Assembly: GCA_030629865.1 (NCBI GenBank)
Contig: DAOVOC010000004.1
Coordinates: forward strand, 1 to 18,757
DNA from: a bacterium
Lineage (GTDB): Bacteria; Babelota; Babeliae; Babelales; GCA-2401785
Direction: 5' to 3'
DNA: 18,757 bases
In this document: positions 15,001-18,757 of the stretch, in pieces
How the letters are laid out: each line of letters opens with the position of its first letter
Position numbering within the stretch: position 1 is the stretch's first letter
The notes under the pieces: model-generated
Database searches by the model: none
The model's input: only the letters and a program-made list of their open reading frames with translations
What the model was told of the DNA's origin: nothing
Position numbers and translations under genes: made by a program

Positions 15001-16942
15001 GCTCTTTTATAAGTTTAAATAGTTTAATAAAGCTCACTTGTTCTCGCTCCTTAGTACGACCGGTTACAGCTTCTTCATAATATTGTTCCGTGGCTGTTTT
15101 AGGTTTTGGAAATTCCATTGTTTTAAATAATTTAAACGCTTCTTTTGCGACCGCCTCGGCAGAGTCAATATTTCCTTTTTCGATTAAGTAGTAACTTAAT
15201 TTTATTCTAGGAAGAATCCACGTAGGCTCAAGTTCAATAGATTTTTCAAGCAGATTTATTGTTTTTTCAAGACCATTCTTCTCGCTTCTAGCCAATTCTG
15301 CCAATATGCTGTAGCAATCGGCTCGGTTTGGATCGATTTTTAATGCTTTATTAAGTGATGCTTTTACGTCCAACGATTCTTGTTTACTCAACGATACATA
15401 GTTATTTTCTTTTAAATACAATGTATTTGCAAATGCAAATAGTGCATCTGAATTATTGGGATTCAGCCTTACTCCACGCCGAGTGCATTCTAATGCTTCA
15501 TTCACAGAGAGACCTCGCAGAGAAAAAGTTAGAAATGCATAATTTATAATGGTATCGAGATTATTCGGATCTTTTTCTATCTTTTTGTCTAATTTTGCTT
15601 TCTGATTATATCTTTCTTTCTCTTTTTCATCTGTCAAAGCAAAAAAGCCTTTAAATGCAAGGAGCTGCCGCATTTTTTCTCGTAACTCAAGTATGTCTTC
15701 AACAAAATACTTAAGTTTTTTAAAAAAATCTTTTGAGCTTTGTGCCCTACCGGTAACCAATCTTTCATGGTGCTTTTCAAAAATGTTTTGTGGAGTTTGG
15801 AACGTAAGATACTTAACTTCTTTTTCTGTTTCTAAAATTAAACTTTCAGCTTTTCGAAAATTTATTGCCATCAATGGATATAAATAACATTTAATGAGAT
15901 CAATCCGTGGCAAAATCCAAGTTGGCTCAAGCTTAATAGCAGCTTCAAGGTGTGGAATTGTAATCTTGGCATCATGTTTATGTATAGAATTCGATAGCGG
16001 ATCATCCTCATATTCACTGCAAAAATCTATTGCTGCTTTAGCAAGCAGACAGTGGCGGTCCGCCCTATCAGGATCAATACTTAAGGCTTTTGTGATGACA
16101 GCTTGCACTCCATCGTTTTTCTTTTGTTTATATAAAGCTTGTGCAAGCCAATAGAGAAAATCGATATTATTTGGTTCTTTTTCCAAGGCTTCTTCAAGAG
16201 CACTTTCTGCTTCTTCAGGCTTATGAATTTTGTATGTACACAAAAACCATTTTTCTTTTACAGCATAGAAATTAGCGGGGTTATTCTTTAGTTTTTTATC
16301 GAGCATTTTTACTCGATTAATATTTTTAAGGAGGTTTTTATGTTCAAGGCGAGCTTCTTCAATATCTTCGAATAATTCATCTAAATGTTTAACAATTTGT
16401 TTGGTTCTTCCACGGACACATTCTTCATAGTATTCCTCTCTTGGAGTTGTTGGTGTTGGAAGTTTCATTTTTTTAAATACTTGTCGCGCCTCTTTGGCAA
16501 CTTGTTTTGCCTCGTCAAATTTGTTTTTTTCTAACAAATGATACGTAAGGGTTGTTCGTAAATACATCCATGTCGGTTCATGTTTAATAAGCCTTTTTAG
16601 TTCTTGTATTAATCGATTATACTTCATGCCCTGATCTTCTAAAAATCCTAAAAGCATTAATTGGCAATCCGCTCTGTTGGGATCAATTAATAAAGCCTTT
16701 TCAAGAGCTTCTTTTGTTTTTTCTTCATCAAAAAAATTATGATTATAGCTTTTAGCAAGCCAATAATATGCTTCTGCATTGTTTGGATCAAGTTTTATAG
16801 CGTGTTTTAAAAGCTGTAATGCTTTGTCTCTATCTTCACAATCAACAAAATACAGATAACCTAATTCAATAAGGGCATCAACATCTTTAGGATTCTTTTC
16901 AAGTTTAGCTTCACAAAGTTTTCTATATTCAAAATCAGTCAC
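14987..16942 (-). CDS. Tetratricopeptide-repeat protein built from three copies of one module
   Basis: A product of 651 residues from GTG at 16942, chosen because GGGAGA (16952-16947) sits five bases upstream. A TTG at 16954 would overlap that site and add four residues. The protein has no signal peptide or membrane segment, so it is probably cytoplasmic. It is composed of degenerate TPRs with classic endings such as LDPNNAEAYYWLAKSY and KEPNNIDFLYWLAQALY. These are arranged as three copies of a module of about 215 residues. Each copy has DP[ND]RAD (87, 290, 537), EPTW (122, 339, 573), and a closing segment ending in [RT]GR[TA] (177, 397, 627), preceded in copies 1 and 3 by EEYYEE/EQYYEE. TPRs bind proteins; no catalytic site is visible. 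It lies 26 bases downstream of the Hint-protein gene, so it is probably cotranscribed and may act with it as a chaperone, regulator or immunity-like partner. That role is inferred from position only. Confidence 0.9.
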   Translation of the reverse strand: MTDFEYRKLCEAKLEKNPKDVDALIELGYLYFVDCEDRDKALQLLKHAIKLDPNNAEAYYWLAKSYNHNFFDEEKTKEALEKALLIDPNRADCQLMLLGFLEDQGMKYNRLIQELKRLIKHEPTWMYLRTTLTYHLLEKNKFDEAKQVAKEARQVFKKMKLPTPTTPREEYYEECVRGRTKQIVKHLDELFEDIEEARLEHKNLLKNINRVKMLDKKLKNNPANFYAVKEKWFLCTYKIHKPEEAESALEEALEKEPNNIDFLYWLAQALYKQKKNDGVQAVITKALSIDPDRADRHCLLAKAAIDFCSEYEDDPLSNSIHKHDAKITIPHLEAAIKLEPTWILPRIDLIKCYLYPLMAINFRKAESLILETEKEVKYLTFQTPQNIFEKHHERLVTGRAQSSKDFFKKLKYFVEDILELREKMRQLLAFKGFFALTDEKEKERYNQKAKLDKKIEKDPNNLDTIINYAFLTFSLRGLSVNEALECTRRGVRLNPNNSDALFAFANTLYLKENNYVSLSKQESLDVKASLNKALKIDPNRADCYSILAELARSEKNGLEKTINLLEKSIELEPTWILPRIKLSYYLIEKGNIDSAEAVAKEAFKLFKTMEFPKPKTATEQYYEEAVTGRTKEREQVSFIKLFKLIKEQKAT

Positions 16943-16946
16943 ATTT

Positions 16947-16952
16947 TCTCCC
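16947..16952 (-). promoter_or_regulatory. Ribosome binding site fixing a GTG start for the TPR gene
   Basis: Reading the minus strand, GGGAGA is followed by five bases and GTG at 16942. An overlapping ATG (16944-16942) runs directly into TGA and cannot be the start. The upstream TTG at 16954 has no spaced Shine-Dalgarno sequence. Confidence 0.65.
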
Positions 16953-16968
16953 AAATTTATATGATTAA

Positions 16969-18504
16969 TTATTTTGTTTCATTATCTATTTCATCTGATA
17001 AAGCAGGGTTAGTTGAATCATATCCAATTGGTCTTCCACATTTTTTACAAAACTTAACATTATTCCTTAAAAAGCTTGTGCTATATCGAAAGACATTGTT
17101 TTTCACGATGCCTTCTATAAATAGATAATAATTTGTACCTTCAATTTTTCTCACTATTATTTGTGCAACATTTGTTATAAGTCTTTTATCTTTTTTACAA
17201 ACTAAGGAAACAACATCCTTAATCAGTTGAACCATTTGTAAAAGATCCATCCCAAGTCGCCCAAATCCATGTACAGGCTTATCAAAAGTATGATGCCGTG
17301 GACCGTTTTTACTTTTTTTGTCTAGCAATCGGTTCTCATCATATTCGCTAAATTTATATTTCTTTGGATCTTGTATTTTTACATCCTTATTGTTCATTAA
17401 AAGGCGTCTGTAGCATTCTGGACATTCATGCCTGAGTTCTTCTGCTAATACATCTGATACGGTACTTAAGCTGCTCCCGGCCTGTTCCAAATAGTTTATT
17501 GCCAAATGATTTGCTGTATCTGAAACAATATCTATGGTCGCAACGTCTTCAACCGCATTAATAGCACCAGCTTGTTTAAAAAGTGTCAGCTTTTGAGTTG
17601 GCTGGAGCAAAGTTTCAGTAGCACCTTCAAGCGCAGCAACGCTGAGAGTGCCTGTTTCAGTTAAGATTGAAAGTGCTGTTTTTTGTGCAACAGGAACAGC
17701 CTGCGACCAGTTGGTCAGAGTTGATGTTCGTTCGATAGCCTCTGGAACAATTTTTCTGAAAAAGTAGTTAAATAACTTGTAACCAGCGACCCCAACTCCA
17801 ACGGCAACGCCTGCACCAGTCAAACCAATGCCAACAGCTAGACCAAGTTTGCTGGCCGTTACCGTTGCTCCTACAAAACTTGCAGAAGCAAGCGTTGAAC
17901 CAAAGCTAAAGGATGCTGTTGCAGTTAGTGGAAGCAGTACTGGAAGACCATTGTGAACAAGAATATAGCGAAATGGCTTTTCTGGATCGTCATAGTATCG
18001 AGCAGCAGAAAAGAAAACATGAGCAGATTCTAATTCGATTGAATAAGCATAATTAGAAGGATTGTTGGGATATTTTGATCTACCTTCAATCTTTTCAACT
18101 ACAACTTTTTCTACTGAGCAGTGGTTCCCGTCAGAGTCGAGCACGGTTGTTGCTTTGTTTATGTGCTGGGCCTGGACCCATTCGTCTCGTACAGGATCAT
18201 AAACGGTTTGCTGAGGAGATAAATTATGCCATCGCGAACAATGTGAACCTTCGACAAATACTTTGAATGCATAATCAATTTTATGCTTTGTTATCGTTTT
18301 AATTGGAACATAGATCATGTTCCCGTCAATATCACGGCTTAATAAATTATCACCAACCTTTAGCCGTTCAACACATTCAATTTTTCCAAAAGGGCTTACG
18401 GCAACAAAAGCGCCATTTATAAGACTTGCCTGGAGTTGATTATCTGGTGGAATGAAAATTGAAAAGAACAATGAATATAAACTTAAAAAAGTGCATAAGC
18501 GCAT
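16969..18504 (-). CDS. Secreted Hint-domain protein with unrecognised CxxC-bearing C-terminus (polymorphic-toxin-like)
   Basis: A product of 511 residues from the ATG at 18504, preceded by a weak GAGAGA Shine-Dalgarno sequence. A signal peptide (hydrophobic residues 3-18) ends in LQA at 26. Residues 27-185 are a Hint domain: SLINGAFV in place of the usual CFxxGTxV, then ERLKVGDNLLSRD, a degenerate block B LSPQQTVYD where TxxH is expected, W109VQAQ, the block F-like AHVFFSA, and a C-terminal ILVHN. Hint domains are autoproteolytic in inteins and hedgehog proteins and link toxin tips in bacterial polymorphic toxins. Residues 187-248 are hydrophobic and Gly/Ala-rich, possibly membrane-inserting. 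The rest has CPEC (361-364), RHHTFDKPVHGFG (403-415) and CKKC (486-489), suggesting a zinc-stabilised domain of unknown function. It is the first gene of a two-gene unit with the TPR gene. A toxin role is inferred from the architecture. The degenerate active site suggests splicing or cleavage may be impaired. Confidence 0.85.
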   Translation of the reverse strand: MRLCTFLSLYSLFFSIFIPPDNQLQASLINGAFVAVSPFGKIECVERLKVGDNLLSRDIDGNMIYVPIKTITKHKIDYAFKVFVEGSHCSRWHNLSPQQTVYDPVRDEWVQAQHINKATTVLDSDGNHCSVEKVVVEKIEGRSKYPNNPSNYAYSIELESAHVFFSAARYYDDPEKPFRYILVHNGLPVLLPLTATASFSFGSTLASASFVGATVTASKLGLAVGIGLTGAGVAVGVGVAGYKLFNYFFRKIVPEAIERTSTLTNWSQAVPVAQKTALSILTETGTLSVAALEGATETLLQPTQKLTLFKQAGAINAVEDVATIDIVSDTANHLAINYLEQAGSSLSTVSDVLAEELRHECPECYRRLLMNNKDVKIQDPKKYKFSEYDENRLLDKKSKNGPRHHTFDKPVHGFGRLGMDLLQMVQLIKDVVSLVCKKDKRLITNVAQIIVRKIEGTNYYLFIEGIVKNNVFRYSTSFLRNNVKFCKKCGRPIGYDSTNPALSDEIDNETK

Positions 18505-18645
18505 TGTGTCTCTCTCTGCGATGCAGATTTGATCTTATGTAAATATAAAAATAGAGAGTACTTTTGATCTGCTCTATCGTGTCAATATAATGGCGTTATC
18601 AAGCATGAGGGATATGTAATTAAGACTTGATTTTTAGTGTTATTT
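18505..18645. promoter_or_regulatory. Intergenic region with candidate promoter and repeat elements upstream of the Hint gene
   Basis: The 141 bases between the two minus-strand genes hold a minus-strand TTGACA (18585-18580) without a good -10 at standard spacing, and an AT-rich TATATT (18547-18542) nearer the start. TTTGATCT occurs twice in direct orientation (18528-18535 and 18563-18570). A plus-strand TTGATC with a 16-base spacer and TATAAT (18564-18591) also resembles a sigma-70 promoter but faces away from any plus-strand gene. No strong terminator for the upstream gene is visible. Confidence 0.3.
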
Positions 18646-18757
18646 TTAAATGATTCGTTTTAGCAGTTGCTCTGTATTTTGAACATTTTCCTTAATTTGT
18701 ATCAGGTAGGCTTTGCGTAATAACTTGCCAATTTCTGTTCCTTGCTTACCTTTTGCA
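18646..18757 (-). CDS. C-terminal fragment, probably CCA tRNA nucleotidyltransferase
   Basis: A minus-strand frame enters from the right edge and stops at TAA 18648-18646, giving 36 visible residues. The segment includes GTEIGKLLRKAYLIQI and ends NTEQLLKRII. This resembles the conserved C-terminus of the class II CCA-adding enzyme/poly(A) polymerase family, where a G-P-E-I-G-K-L-L helix is followed by a Y..Q motif and a final Leu-Leu helix. That enzyme adds or repairs the 3' CCA of tRNAs. The usual Pro after Gly is Thr here. With so little sequence the assignment is tentative, but a coding frame is likely. The gene is separated from the Hint gene by 141 bases and is probably unrelated housekeeping content. 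Confidence 0.5.
   Translation of the reverse strand, partial: AKGKQGTEIGKLLRKAYLIQIKENVQNTEQLLKRII

Noticed and set aside
17949..18504. A full intein inserted in a host protein
   Set aside because: There is no N-extein beyond a signal peptide, no homing endonuclease region, and the splicing residues are degenerate. A Hint domain of the polymorphic-toxin type fits better.
18564..18591. Plus-strand promoter TTGATC, 16 bases, TATAAT
   Set aside because: There is no plus-strand gene downstream within the window, and such matches are frequent in AT-rich DNA. It is noted only as part of the intergenic region.
1..18757. CRISPR arrays, tRNA or rRNA genes, transposases
   Set aside because: No regularly spaced identical DNA repeats, cloverleaf-like segments, rRNA-like stretches or transposase motifs were seen; the repeats present are protein-level and diverged.

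Overview
The window is an AT-leaning bacterial segment that is almost entirely coding and carries two blocks of unusual, mostly secreted proteins. No ribosomal RNA, tRNA, CRISPR array or insertion sequence was seen. The mix of signal-peptide-bearing giant repeat proteins, a tectonin-like propeller, a Hint-domain polymorphic-toxin-like protein and a TPR protein resembles host-associated lineages such as Candidatus Dependentiae (TM6). That placement is an inference from gene style only; no marker gene in the window settles it.

Left block, plus strand (1-14951). Four genes run in the same direction with short gaps. The first is the C-terminal part of a repeat protein cut by the window edge. The second encodes a giant secreted protein of about 3045 residues. 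The third encodes a secreted protein of 1288 residues. The fourth encodes a small secreted six-blade tectonin-like propeller. The first three share a diverged helical repeat of about 92 residues, which in the giant protein alternates between two unit types, here called A and B. The second and third proteins each carry a beta-trefoil-like (fascin/ricin type) region. The third also carries a domain resembling the farnesoic acid O-methyltransferase (FAMeT, PF12248) family. A strong Rho-independent terminator lies between the third gene and the propeller gene. A 15-codon ORF with its own Shine-Dalgarno sequence reads straight through that hairpin. The block looks like an export-directed set of long helical scaffolds carrying ligand-binding modules.

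Right block, minus strand (18504-14987). This is a two-gene operon with a 26-base gap. The upstream gene encodes a signal-peptide-bearing protein with a degenerate Hint (intein/hedgehog-like) domain, a Gly/Ala-rich hydrophobic stretch and an unrecognised C-terminal region holding two CxxC pairs. The downstream gene encodes a leaderless 651-residue TPR protein built from three copies of a module of about 215 residues. The two blocks converge at about 14952-14986.

Right edge. A minus-strand reading frame ends at 18646. Its last 36 residues look like the C-terminus of a CCA tRNA nucleotidyltransferase, which would be ordinary chromosomal content bordering the accessory block.
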